Source: an uncultured Prevotellaceae bacterium (GTDB lineage Bacteria; Bacteroidota; Bacteroidia; Bacteroidales; Muribaculaceae). Taken from it: 5,209 nucleotides of DNA. Made by a program: the position numbers and the translations under genes. The notes below the pieces were generated by a model, which was given only the letters and a program-made list of their open reading frames with translations, was not told the DNA's origin and did not search any database. The stretch lies in the NCBI GenBank assembly GCA_945645715.1, contig CALZFJ010000170.1, positions 1 through 5,209 of the forward strand, read 5' to 3'. Shown here in pieces: positions 1 to 5,209 of this stretch (positions within the stretch are counted from its first letter, which is position 1; every line of letters begins with the position of its first letter).

Positions 1-528
1 GGTGTGTCGGGGCATGCAGCACGCAATGAGGGCGTGAATGCCATCTATAAGGCTCTGGAGGCTGTGGAGAGGCTACGCTCGGTACACTTTGAGCGAGAAT
101 CGGCGATGCTCGGACCGGTGAAAGTGTCGGTGACGCAAATCAATGCCGGCACACAGCACAATGTGGTGCCCGACCGCTGTGAGATTGTGGTAGATGTGCG
201 CACCACCGATGCCTACAGCAATGTGGACACGCTCGATATCCTGCGCAAAGCAGTGGGAGAGTTGTGCGTGCTTACACCACGTTCCACGCGCCTTAATCCG
301 TCGCATATCGAGCCGCAACACACCCTTGTGAGGCGCCTTGTGATGATGGGGAAGAAGCCGTCTGGCTCACCCACGCTCAGCGACCAGGCGCTGATGCCAT
401 TCCCCTCGCTGAAGCTCGGACCGGGCGACTCGGCACGCTCGCATACTGCCGATGAATATGTGAAGCTCGATGAAATCCGTGAGGCTATACATACCTACAC
501 CACGCTCCTCGATGGCTATCGGCTGTAA
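1..528 (+). CDS. M20-family metallo-hydrolase (ArgE/DapE-like deacylase), 5' partial
   Basis: The reading frame is open from base 1 and stops at TAA 526-528, so 175 residues are visible, about the C-terminal half of an M20 enzyme (usually 350-400 residues). M20 enzymes are cytosolic di-zinc hydrolases that remove acyl groups or cleave small peptides. The visible part starts at the inserted dimerization domain: SGHAARNEG carries a His (visible residue 5) matching the His that DapE/CPG2-type enzymes use to stabilise the transition state across the dimer. Next comes the family segment GTQHNVVPDRCEIVVDVR (about residues 51-68). The end returns to the catalytic domain, LGPGDSARSHTADEYV, whose His (about 148) aligns with the last zinc ligand in LGPxxxxxHxxxE. 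The N-terminal metal-binding part lies outside the window. In Bacteroidales such genes are often annotated as acetylornithine deacetylase or succinyl-diaminopimelate desuccinylase; substrate cannot be decided here, so no symbol is given. M20 membership is near certain. Confidence 0.92.
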   Translation, partial: GVSGHAARNEGVNAIYKALEAVERLRSVHFERESAMLGPVKVSVTQINAGTQHNVVPDRCEIVVDVRTTDAYSNVDTLDILRKAVGELCVLTPRSTRLNPSHIEPQHTLVRRLVMMGKKPSGSPTLSDQALMPFPSLKLGPGDSARSHTADEYVKLDEIREAIHTYTTLLDGYRL

Positions 529-565
529 CATCGGAGTGCTTTTTCGTGTAGTTGATTGAAAAATG

Positions 566-586
566 AGGGCTATAAGCCCTTTTTTT
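566..586 (+). terminator. Rho-independent terminator after the M20 gene
   Basis: AGGGCT (566-571) and AGCCCT (575-580) form a perfect 6-bp stem with a three-base loop, followed at once by six T (581-586). An A-run at 559-563 precedes the stem and could extend pairing with the T-tract. It lies 37 bases past the M20 stop codon and just before the next promoter, so it separates the two transcription units. Confidence 0.85.
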
Positions 587-600
587 CGCCACTTTTTTTG

Positions 601-608
601 TACTTTTG
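601..608 (+). promoter_or_regulatory. Bacteroidetes-type promoter -7 element (TAnnTTTG) for the antiporter gene
   Basis: TACTTTTG matches the Bacteroidetes sigma-ABfr consensus TAnnTTTG exactly and lies 28 bases before the ATG at 637. Transcription would start near 613-616, giving a leader of about 20-25 bases. No good -33 TTTG/TTG is visible; that position falls in the stem and T-tract of the upstream terminator. Between this element and the gene there is no Shine-Dalgarno sequence. Confidence 0.75.
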
Positions 609-636
609 TGGAAAATTCTAATATCCGAACGAGTAA

Positions 637-2814
637 ATGGACGAATTGGCGACAAATGGCGCACTTGTAGTGAATCCGGTGCTGATATTCTTTATCGTGC
701 TGGTAATAATCTTGCTTGCGCCCTTGTTGCTGAAAAAACTCAAGATTCCGCACATCGTAGGCATGATTGTGGCAGGCGTGGTGGTGGGTCCCTACGGCTT
801 CAACCTCCTTGACCGCGACAGCAGTTTCGAGATTTTCGGGCAAGTGGGAGTGCTCTACCTTATGTTCCTTGCCGGACTTGAGATTGATATGTATCACCTG
901 AAGAAGAATGTGCGCAAGGGGCTTGGATTCGGACTTCTCACTTTCTTTGTGCCTATGGTGGTGGGAGTGGTGGCAGCCGTGCTGCTGCTCGACTTGAATA
1001 TAGTGACTGCATCGCTGCTTGCATCGATGTATGCCTCACACACACTTATAGCTTACCCCGTGATCACGCGCCTCGGCATCACCAAGAGTCCGGCTGTGCT
1101 GGTGTCGATTGTGGGCACGATTATTGCCATACTATGCTCGCTGCTTGTGCTTGCCATCACGGTGAGCATCACCCACAGCGGCGAATATTCACTGCTCGAC
1201 TTCGGACAGCTATTGCTGCGCCTCGGCATCTACTGCGGCGTGGTGCTGTATAGCTATCCTCGCCTCACGCGATGGTTCTTCAAGAATTATAGCGACAAGG
1301 TCACCCAATTTGTGTATGTGCTCGCTATGGTGTTCCTCGCATCGTGGATGGCGCAGGTGATCGGGCTTGAGGCCGTGCTTGGAGCGTTCTTTGCCGGACT
1401 GGTGCTCAACCGCTACATACCAAATGTGTCGCCGCTGATGAGCCGCATAGAGTTTGTGGGCAATGCCCTGTTCATTCCCTACTTCCTGATAGGCGTGGGA
1501 ATGATGATTAATGTGCGGGTGCTGTCGGACACACAGACGCTGCTTGTGGCTGCTCACATGCTTGTGGTGGCGATAGTGGGCAAGTGGCTTGCAGCATGGA
1601 TTGCACAGAAGGTGTATGGCTTTGACCGCGACGACCGCACGGTGATGTTCGGACTGACTACCGCCCACACGGCAGTAGCCTTGGCGGTGGTGATGATTGG
1701 CTACAACATGATTATGCCCGATGGTAGCCGACTGCTCAATGAGCAGATACTCAATGGCACGGTGGTGATGATTCTCGTGACGTGTGCGCTTGCTCCTATT
1801 GTCACTTCGGGAGCTGCGGCGCGTGTGAAGATACGCATGATGGCTGAAGGTGGCGATGATAGCGACTATAGCAACCGCCGCAAGCCGATGCGCACCCTAA
1901 TTCCGGTGAGCAACCCGGTGACGGCTGCAAGTCTGGTTGACCTTGCTCTGATGATGAAGCGAAAGACTACCGATGAGTCGATTTTCGCCCTGCATGTGCG
2001 CAACGATAATTCGCCCAACTCGATAGCGATAGGGCAGAATGCCCTGAAACTCGCCGGAGAGACGGCAGCTGCCGTGAACGTGCAGATGACCACCATTGAG
2101 CGGTACGACCTGAACACGGTGGCAGGAATTGTGAACACCGTGAATGAGCGCGACATCACCGATGTGGTGGTGGGTATGCACCAGAAGCTCACTGTGGTGG
2201 ATAGCTATCTTGGCGGAAAGATTGAGCAGCTCATCAAGGAGCTTAATAAGATGGTGATAATCACGAGGTGTTATATTCCCATAAACACCATCACGCGCAT
2301 TGTGGTGGTGGCACCGCCGAAAGCCGAGTTTGAGACCGGATTTGCCGGATGGGTGATTCGTGTGGCTAATCTGGCGCGACGCATCGGCTGCCGCATTATC
2401 TTCTTTGCGCACCCCGATACCATTCCTCTCATACGCGGGGTTATCTATCAGGAGAAGATAGAGGCTCGCACTGAGTATCGCAACTTCGATGATTGGGGCG
2501 ACTTTGCGCTGATTGCCAACCGTGTGCTCGATGATGACCTCTTCATAGTGATCAGTGCCCGCCGCACGTCGCTTTCGTTTAACGGCGATATGGACTCGGT
2601 GCCGGGATTGCTGGCAAAATACTTCGGGCACAACAATCTGCTGATTATCTATCCTGAGCAGTTTGGCGAGACACCGCAGCTTGAGTCGTTCAGCGACCCG
2701 CTGACGAGCGACCTGAATGTGGCACCGAGTGGCGCCTTCTTGCACGTTAGGGCATGGCTGAAGTGGCTACGCCTGCAACGCAAGCATTTCTCCCTCCGCA
2801 GCAAGAAACAATGA
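637..2814 (+). CDS. CPA2-type cation:proton antiporter homologue with C-terminal Usp-like domains
   Basis: This 725-residue inner-membrane protein has a hydrophobic domain (about 14-391, roughly 12-13 membrane segments) and a soluble tail (about 415-725). Membrane landmarks of the monovalent cation:proton antiporter-2 superfamily (KefB/GerN/NapA-like) are KIPHIVGMIVAGVVVGP (36-52), LMFLAGLEID (75-84), IGLEAVLGAFFAGLVLNR (242-259) and a lysine at 316 in a late helix. The family role is exchange of Na+ or K+ for H+. The helix that normally carries the transport Asp-Asp pair reads GTIIAILCSLL (160-170), and there is no Asp or Glu between residues 120 and 182, so the coupling mechanism must differ or transport is lost. 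The tail resembles two Usp alpha/beta folds (about 419-545 and 553-675); the nucleotide-binding glycine motif is degenerate (VVGMH at 511-515, LGGK at 525-528). ATG 637 fits the promoter at 601-608. It may be cotranscribed with the two small genes that begin 20 bases after its stop. Family call firm; ion and direction unknown. Confidence 0.9.
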   Translation: MDELATNGALVVNPVLIFFIVLVIILLAPLLLKKLKIPHIVGMIVAGVVVGPYGFNLLDRDSSFEIFGQVGVLYLMFLAGLEIDMYHLKKNVRKGLGFGLLTFFVPMVVGVVAAVLLLDLNIVTASLLASMYASHTLIAYPVITRLGITKSPAVLVSIVGTIIAILCSLLVLAITVSITHSGEYSLLDFGQLLLRLGIYCGVVLYSYPRLTRWFFKNYSDKVTQFVYVLAMVFLASWMAQVIGLEAVLGAFFAGLVLNRYIPNVSPLMSRIEFVGNALFIPYFLIGVGMMINVRVLSDTQTLLVAAHMLVVAIVGKWLAAWIAQKVYGFDRDDRTVMFGLTTAHTAVALAVVMIGYNMIMPDGSRLLNEQILNGTVVMILVTCALAPIVTSGAAARVKIRMMAEGGDDSDYSNRRKPMRTLIPVSNPVTAASLVDLALMMKRKTTDESIFALHVRNDNSPNSIAIGQNALKLAGETAAAVNVQMTTIERYDLNTVAGIVNTVNERDITDVVVGMHQKLTVVDSYLGGKIEQLIKELNKMVIITRCYIPINTITRIVVVAPPKAEFETGFAGWVIRVANLARRIGCRIIFFAHPDTIPLIRGVIYQEKIEARTEYRNFDDWGDFALIANRVLDDDLFIVISARRTSLSFNGDMDSVPGLLAKYFGHNNLLIIYPEQFGETPQLESFSDPLTSDLNVAPSGAFLHVRAWLKWLRLQRKHFSLRSKKQ

Positions 2815-3110
2815 ATTATAAAAACACATGAGATATGCCAACTATATTTATAATTTTTGGATATAGATTCTATTTTTGGTCGAACGAACATAACCCTATA
2901 CACGTTCATGTAGAAAAAGGAGACTGTGAAGCAAAATATCACATTAATCCATTGGAACTGGTAGAAAACTATGGGTTTAAATGTAATGAACTAAAAATGA
3001 TAGAATCTATAATAGAAGAAAATACAGAGGTTATCATAAATCATTGGAATACATATTTCAGAGAAAAATAGAAATTATGAACAAAGAAAGTATTGCAAAA
3101 ATATGGGTTA
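2815..3110. other. AT-rich island spanning the DUF4160 gene
   Basis: Bases 2841-3060 are about 28% G+C by hand count (61 of 220), whereas the last bases of the antiporter gene (2701-2760) are about 62% (37 of 60). Composition drops sharply just after the antiporter stop and climbs again inside the next gene, which is about 45% G+C over 3081-3290. I saw no terminal inverted repeats, transposase fragment or clear target duplication at the edges, so the limits given are approximate. The simplest reading is a small acquired module, though its mode of entry is not visible. Confidence 0.7.
2835..3071 (+). CDS. DUF4160 domain-containing protein
   Basis: This 78-residue protein matches the DUF4160 pattern along its whole length: an MPTI start, a hydrophobic strand (FGYRFYFW, 8-15), the signature EHNPIHVHVEKGD (18-30) with the HNPxHxH cluster (His19, His23, His25), then an acidic helix (about 50-68) and a closing NHW motif (69-71). 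The molecular function of DUF4160 is not established to my knowledge. These genes are commonly found beside DUF2442 genes, as here, and the arrangement resembles a toxin-antitoxin or other two-component accessory module, but that is inference. The start is 20 bases after the antiporter stop, without a Shine-Dalgarno sequence. There is no terminator in that gap, so read-through transcription from the antiporter promoter is likely. Base composition (about 28% GC) is unlike every neighbour. Family call firm, role unknown. Confidence 0.85.
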   Translation: MPTIFIIFGYRFYFWSNEHNPIHVHVEKGDCEAKYHINPLELVENYGFKCNELKMIESIIEENTEVIINHWNTYFREK

Positions 3111-3292
3111 CGGCAGATGCTGTGTGGATTAGGACTACTGACGGGAGAGAAGCCAGTGAACTCTTCAGCAACTATGTCCGATTGCAGAAAGCGACCGACG
3201 AGCAACGCGGTAACTATCGAGTGTCACATTTTGGAATTCACTGGCCGGAAATAGATGAGGATTTATCCTTTGACGGATTTTTCGCGAGATAG
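3077..3292 (+). CDS. DUF2442 domain-containing protein
   Basis: This 71-residue protein fits DUF2442: an N-terminal beta-rich part (AVWIRTTDGREASELF, about 15-30) followed by a linker and the diagnostic tail IHWPEIDEDLSFDGFF (54-69), matching the family's Trp-Pro-x-x-Asp-x-Asp-Leu-Ser ending. Function is unknown; it usually accompanies DUF4160, and in other proteins the domain occurs next to DNA-binding folds, so an antitoxin-like or partner role is a fair guess only. I chose ATG 3077, five bases after the DUF4160 stop and preceded by an A-rich stretch typical of Bacteroidota starts. An in-frame ATG at 3044 would add 11 residues and overlap the upstream gene by 28 bases; those residues (MEYIFQRKIEI) do not look like the domain. 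Composition is about 45% GC, between the AT-rich upstream gene and the rest of the window. Its TAG stop directly abuts the stop codon of the opposing gene. Confidence 0.82.
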   Translation: MNKESIAKIWVTADAVWIRTTDGREASELFSNYVRLQKATDEQRGNYRVSHFGIHWPEIDEDLSFDGFFAR

Positions 3293-4495
3293 TTATTTGT
3301 AGCTGTCGGCGATGTTGTAGATGGCGGTGAATATGTCTTTGTCGGTGTCGGTGAGACTGATGTTGCGGCGCGTCATCACACGCTCGGCGATGGTGAAGAA
3401 GCGAGGCAGCGACACATCTACGTAGCCCGAAGTGGAGCCTTCGAGGAACGAAGCCACGAAGTTGCGCGGGAATCCGGCGCCATGAATATTCACACCTACG
3501 CCTATGACAGTGGCAGTATTGAACATGCAGTTGATACCGGCCTTGGAGTGGTCGCCCATGATAAGGCCGCAGAATTGCAAGCCGGTGCGCAGGAAGCGGT
3601 GAGCGGGATAGTTCCAGAGCTTGATTTCGGAGTAGTCGTTCTTGAGGTTGGAAGCTGTTGTTCCGCCGCCGAGGTTGCACCATTCGCCGATAACGGCGTT
3701 GCCGAGGAAACCGTCGTGAGCCTTGTTGCTGTAGCCAATCATTACCACATTATTAAGTTCTCCACCCACCTTGCAGTAGGGACCGAGAGTGGTGGCTCCG
3801 TAAATCTTGGTGCACATGTTCACTTGGCTGTGAGTGCAGGCGGCAAACGGGGCGCGGATACATGAACCTTCCATAATGGTGGCGTCGCGACCGATGTAGA
3901 TGGGGCCGGCAGTGACGTTGAGCGTTACGCCCTCTACTGTGGCACCCTCTTCGATGAAGATGCGTGGCGAACCGTCGTCGAAGGTGGGGTTCCCGATCAC
4001 GAGATTTGTGCTGCTGAGGGGCTGAGAGATGCGTCCGGCAGTGATTCGGCGGAAGTCGTCGAGCATCACTTCACCATTCATCATGAAAATGTCGTAGAGC
4101 CAGAATATTTTCTTTACCGAGCCGTGAAAAGCGGTGGTAGAGGCGTAGTTGCGCTTCTCAAAGTCGGCTTTTGAGCCGCGGAAAGCGAGCAGGGTATCGT
4201 CGGCAACGATGGCTTCGCCCCGATTGAGTGCAAGAGCAGCCACAGCAAGTTCCTTTGATGGGATTACGTGACCTGCCACGAAGAAGTTGTCGTCGTCGGG
4301 ACTGAAGACGGTTGCATATTTCTTCTGGAGATAGGGTACTGTGAGAGGCGAAAGTGCGGCATCGGGCATAAGAGCCTGCCATTTCTCGAAAATAGTGTCG
4401 ATACCGATGCGAATGTGAGAGATAGGTCGGGTGTAGGTGAGCGGGAGCAGATTGTCGCGCACATCGCCTGCATCAAAAACTACAACATTTTTCAT
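3293..4495 (-). CDS. GlmU-like sugar nucleotidyltransferase / left-handed beta-helix acyltransferase (Bacteroidetes alternative GlmU)
   Basis: This 400-residue cytosolic protein has an N-terminal nucleotidyltransferase-like part (about 1-150) and a C-terminal left-handed beta-helix of hexapeptide repeats (about 163-350, for example IYIGRDATIMEGSCI). It fits the divergent GlmU-type family of Bacteroidetes, thought to supply UDP-N-acetylglucosamine for peptidoglycan and lipopolysaccharide. The opening FDAGDVRDNLLPLTYTRPIS (7-26), followed by RIGIDTIFEKW (29-39), is characteristic of that family and replaces the GxGxR loop of classical GlmU. In the acetyltransferase part, KAHDGFLGNAVIG (258-270) followed by NLGGGTTASN (274-283) aligns with the KAGHLTYLGDAEIG and NIGAGTITCN segments of E. 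coli GlmU, so His260 is the likely equivalent of the catalytic His363. The ATG complement at 4493-4495 lies behind a minus-strand promoter (4546-4553). No terminator separates its end from the converging DUF2442 gene. Family call strong; exact sugar substrate inferred. Confidence 0.88.
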   Translation of the reverse strand: MKNVVVFDAGDVRDNLLPLTYTRPISHIRIGIDTIFEKWQALMPDAALSPLTVPYLQKKYATVFSPDDDNFFVAGHVIPSKELAVAALALNRGEAIVADDTLLAFRGSKADFEKRNYASTTAFHGSVKKIFWLYDIFMMNGEVMLDDFRRITAGRISQPLSSTNLVIGNPTFDDGSPRIFIEEGATVEGVTLNVTAGPIYIGRDATIMEGSCIRAPFAACTHSQVNMCTKIYGATTLGPYCKVGGELNNVVMIGYSNKAHDGFLGNAVIGEWCNLGGGTTASNLKNDYSEIKLWNYPAHRFLRTGLQFCGLIMGDHSKAGINCMFNTATVIGVGVNIHGAGFPRNFVASFLEGSTSGYVDVSLPRFFTIAERVMTRRNISLTDTDKDIFTAIYNIADSYK

Positions 4496-4545
4496 AATGT
4501 GAATGTGATTTAGTCTTTTTAAGTGCGTAAATTTTGATTAGGCTG

Positions 4546-4553
4546 CAAATTTA
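4546..4553 (-). promoter_or_regulatory. Bacteroidetes-type promoter -7 element for the GlmU-like gene
   Basis: Read on the minus strand this is TAAATTTG, an exact TAnnTTTG match, 50 bases upstream of the GlmU-like start codon. The predicted leader is about 45 bases. A matching -33 TTTG is not evident. The element sits in the 169-base divergent region shared with rfbC. Confidence 0.62.
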
Positions 4554-4617
4554 AGCATAATATGCGAAAAATGAGTTTGTGGGTAGCTGTTTTTTCGTGA
4601 GTAAGATGGATAATTAG

Positions 4618-4638
4618 GCAAAATTGTGCTAATTTTGC
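4618..4638. repeat. 8-bp perfect inverted repeat overlapping the rfbC promoter
   Basis: GCAAAATT (4618-4625) and AATTTTGC (4631-4638) are perfect inverted copies separated by five bases (GTGCT). The right arm covers most of the rfbC -7 element, so a regulator bound here would compete with RNA polymerase. There is no T-tract after it and it lies upstream of the expected transcription start, which argues against a terminator. An operator function is inferred from position only. Confidence 0.5.
4630..4637 (+). promoter_or_regulatory. Bacteroidetes-type promoter -7 element (TAnnTTTG) for rfbC
   Basis: TAATTTTG matches TAnnTTTG exactly and is 27 bases before the rfbC ATG, nearly the same spacing as the antiporter promoter in this window (28 bases). 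The leader would be about 20 bases. No convincing -33 element is seen. Confidence 0.72.
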
Positions 4639-4664
4639 GCTTGTAATGAAATGCTGATAAAAAT

Positions 4665-5209
4665 ATGGAATTTAAGGAACTTGATATAAAGGGCGTGTGG
4701 CTGATTGAGCCAAAACGCTTCGGCGATGCCCGCGGATATTTCTGCGAGACGTTCAAGCTGTCGGAGTTTGAGAGCCACATTGGTAAGGTGGGGTTTGTGC
4801 AGGACAATGAGTCGCTATCGACACGAGGTGTGCTACGCGGACTGCACTTTCAGCGCGGCGAGTGGAGCCAGGCAAAGCTTGTGAGAGTGTCGCAGGGCAG
4901 GGTGCTCGACGTGGCGGTGGATCTGCGAGGCGGCTCGCCCACCTATGGGCAGCATGTGGCGGTGGAGCTTAGCCGTGACAACGGGCGGCAGATGTTTATT
5001 CCGCGTGGTTTCGCGCATGGCTTTGTGGTGCTGAGCGATGAGGCACAGTTCCAGTATAAGGTGGATAATGTGTATGCACCGCAGAGTGAGGCTACGCTAC
5101 GCTTTGACGACCCTGCGCTGGGCATCGACTGGCCTATAGCCAAGGAGGAGATGAAACTCTCGGAGAAGGACCTTCGCGGCATGGCATTTGCCGAGGTGGA
5201 GCCGTTTTG
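4665..5209 (+). CDS. rfbC: dTDP-4-dehydrorhamnose 3,5-epimerase RfbC/RmlC, 3' end cut by window
   Basis: Bases from ATG 4665 to the window end encode 181 residues with no stop; RmlC proteins are usually about 180-190 residues, so only a few residues are missing. The enzyme epimerises C3 and C5 of dTDP-4-keto-6-deoxyglucose, the third step of dTDP-L-rhamnose synthesis, in the cytosol. The cupin fold landmarks are all present: RFGDARGYFCETF (18-30), STRGVLRGLHFQ (52-63) with the catalytic base His61 and substrate Arg58, Lys71, PRGFAHGFVVLSDEAQFQYK (113-132) with His118 and the catalytic Tyr131, and LSEKD (165-169), whose Asp169 matches the Asp of the His-Asp dyad. Nothing essential is missing. 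ATG 4665 is supported by the start of the conserved domain and by the promoter at 4630-4637; the bases before it are A-rich without a Shine-Dalgarno sequence. Other rhamnose genes (rfbD, rfbB) may follow beyond the edge. Confidence 0.95.
   Translation, partial: MEFKELDIKGVWLIEPKRFGDARGYFCETFKLSEFESHIGKVGFVQDNESLSTRGVLRGLHFQRGEWSQAKLVRVSQGRVLDVAVDLRGGSPTYGQHVAVELSRDNGRQMFIPRGFAHGFVVLSDEAQFQYKVDNVYAPQSEATLRFDDPALGIDWPIAKEEMKLSEKDLRGMAFAEVEPF

Noticed and set aside
367..897. Minus-strand open frame of 176 codons across the M20-antiporter junction
   Set aside because: It runs through a terminator and promoter that belong to the plus strand and has no family features.
1897..2745. Long open frame of 282 codons on the minus strand inside the antiporter gene
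   Set aside because: Its product is rich in His, Arg and Cys without domain motifs, as expected for the shadow of a GC-rich codon pattern; the plus-strand frame has clear membrane and Usp-like structure.
2815..2834. Possible insertion footprint between the antiporter stop and the DUF4160 start
   Set aside because: I looked for direct or inverted repeats shared with the right side of the AT-rich island and found only weak AT-rich similarity.
2871..2878. TATTTTTG inside the DUF4160 gene, matching TAnnTTTG
   Set aside because: The motif is easily formed by chance in AT-rich DNA and lies inside the coding sequence, downstream of the start it would need to serve; an internal start for the DUF2442 gene is possible but unsupported.
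3044..3076. Upstream in-frame ATG for the DUF2442 gene
   Set aside because: It would overlap the DUF4160 gene and add residues that do not resemble the domain; ATG 3077 has the better spacing.
3482..3865. Plus-strand open frame of 127 codons inside the GlmU-like gene
   Set aside because: It is the complement of hexapeptide repeats and has no promoter of its own or recognisable domain.
4651..4689. Short 12-codon frame (ATG 4651 to TAA) overlapping the rfbC start
   Set aside because: It has no regulatory codon pattern or hairpin that would suggest a leader peptide; the overlap looks accidental.

Overview
The window looks like Bacteroidota chromosome, most likely order Bacteroidales (a gut Muribaculaceae- or Prevotella-type lineage is my guess; the family is not proven). 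Three lines of evidence agree. There are TAnnTTTG promoter -7 elements upstream of three genes. Ribosome-binding regions are A-rich and lack a clear Shine-Dalgarno sequence. The proteins also look typical of the group: a CPA2-type antiporter with a stress-protein-like tail, the divergent GlmU-like enzyme known mainly from Bacteroidetes, and RfbC. Most of the window is moderately GC-rich; one short stretch is strikingly AT-rich.

Layout from left to right. (1) The 3' half of an M20-family metallo-hydrolase (deacylase/deacetylase type), ending at 528 and followed by a clean intrinsic terminator at 566-586. (2) A promoter at 601-608 driving a 725-residue cation:proton antiporter homologue (637-2814), with a membrane domain followed by a cytosolic tail resembling two universal-stress-protein folds. 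(3) After only 20 bases, two small same-strand genes, a DUF4160 protein (2835-3071) and a DUF2442 protein (3077-3292). The first is about 28% GC by hand count and the second about 45%, so the pair looks like an acquired accessory module set into housekeeping DNA. (4) On the minus strand, converging with zero intervening bases, a 400-residue GlmU-like sugar nucleotidyltransferase/acyltransferase (3293-4495). (5) A 169-base divergent intergenic region with a promoter in each direction and an 8-bp dyad over the rightward one. (6) rfbC (4665 to the window edge), nearly complete, encoding dTDP-4-dehydrorhamnose 3,5-epimerase.

Functionally, the right side concerns sugar-nucleotide supply for the cell envelope: a UDP-GlcNAc-type precursor from the GlmU-like enzyme and dTDP-L-rhamnose via RfbC. 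The antiporter homologue concerns ion or pH homeostasis, and the M20 enzyme concerns amino-acid or peptide metabolism. The points most worth a second look are the DUF4160-DUF2442 pair, the absence of the usual transport aspartates in the antiporter homologue, and the dyad over the rfbC promoter. No RNA gene, CRISPR array, insertion sequence or prophage feature was seen.
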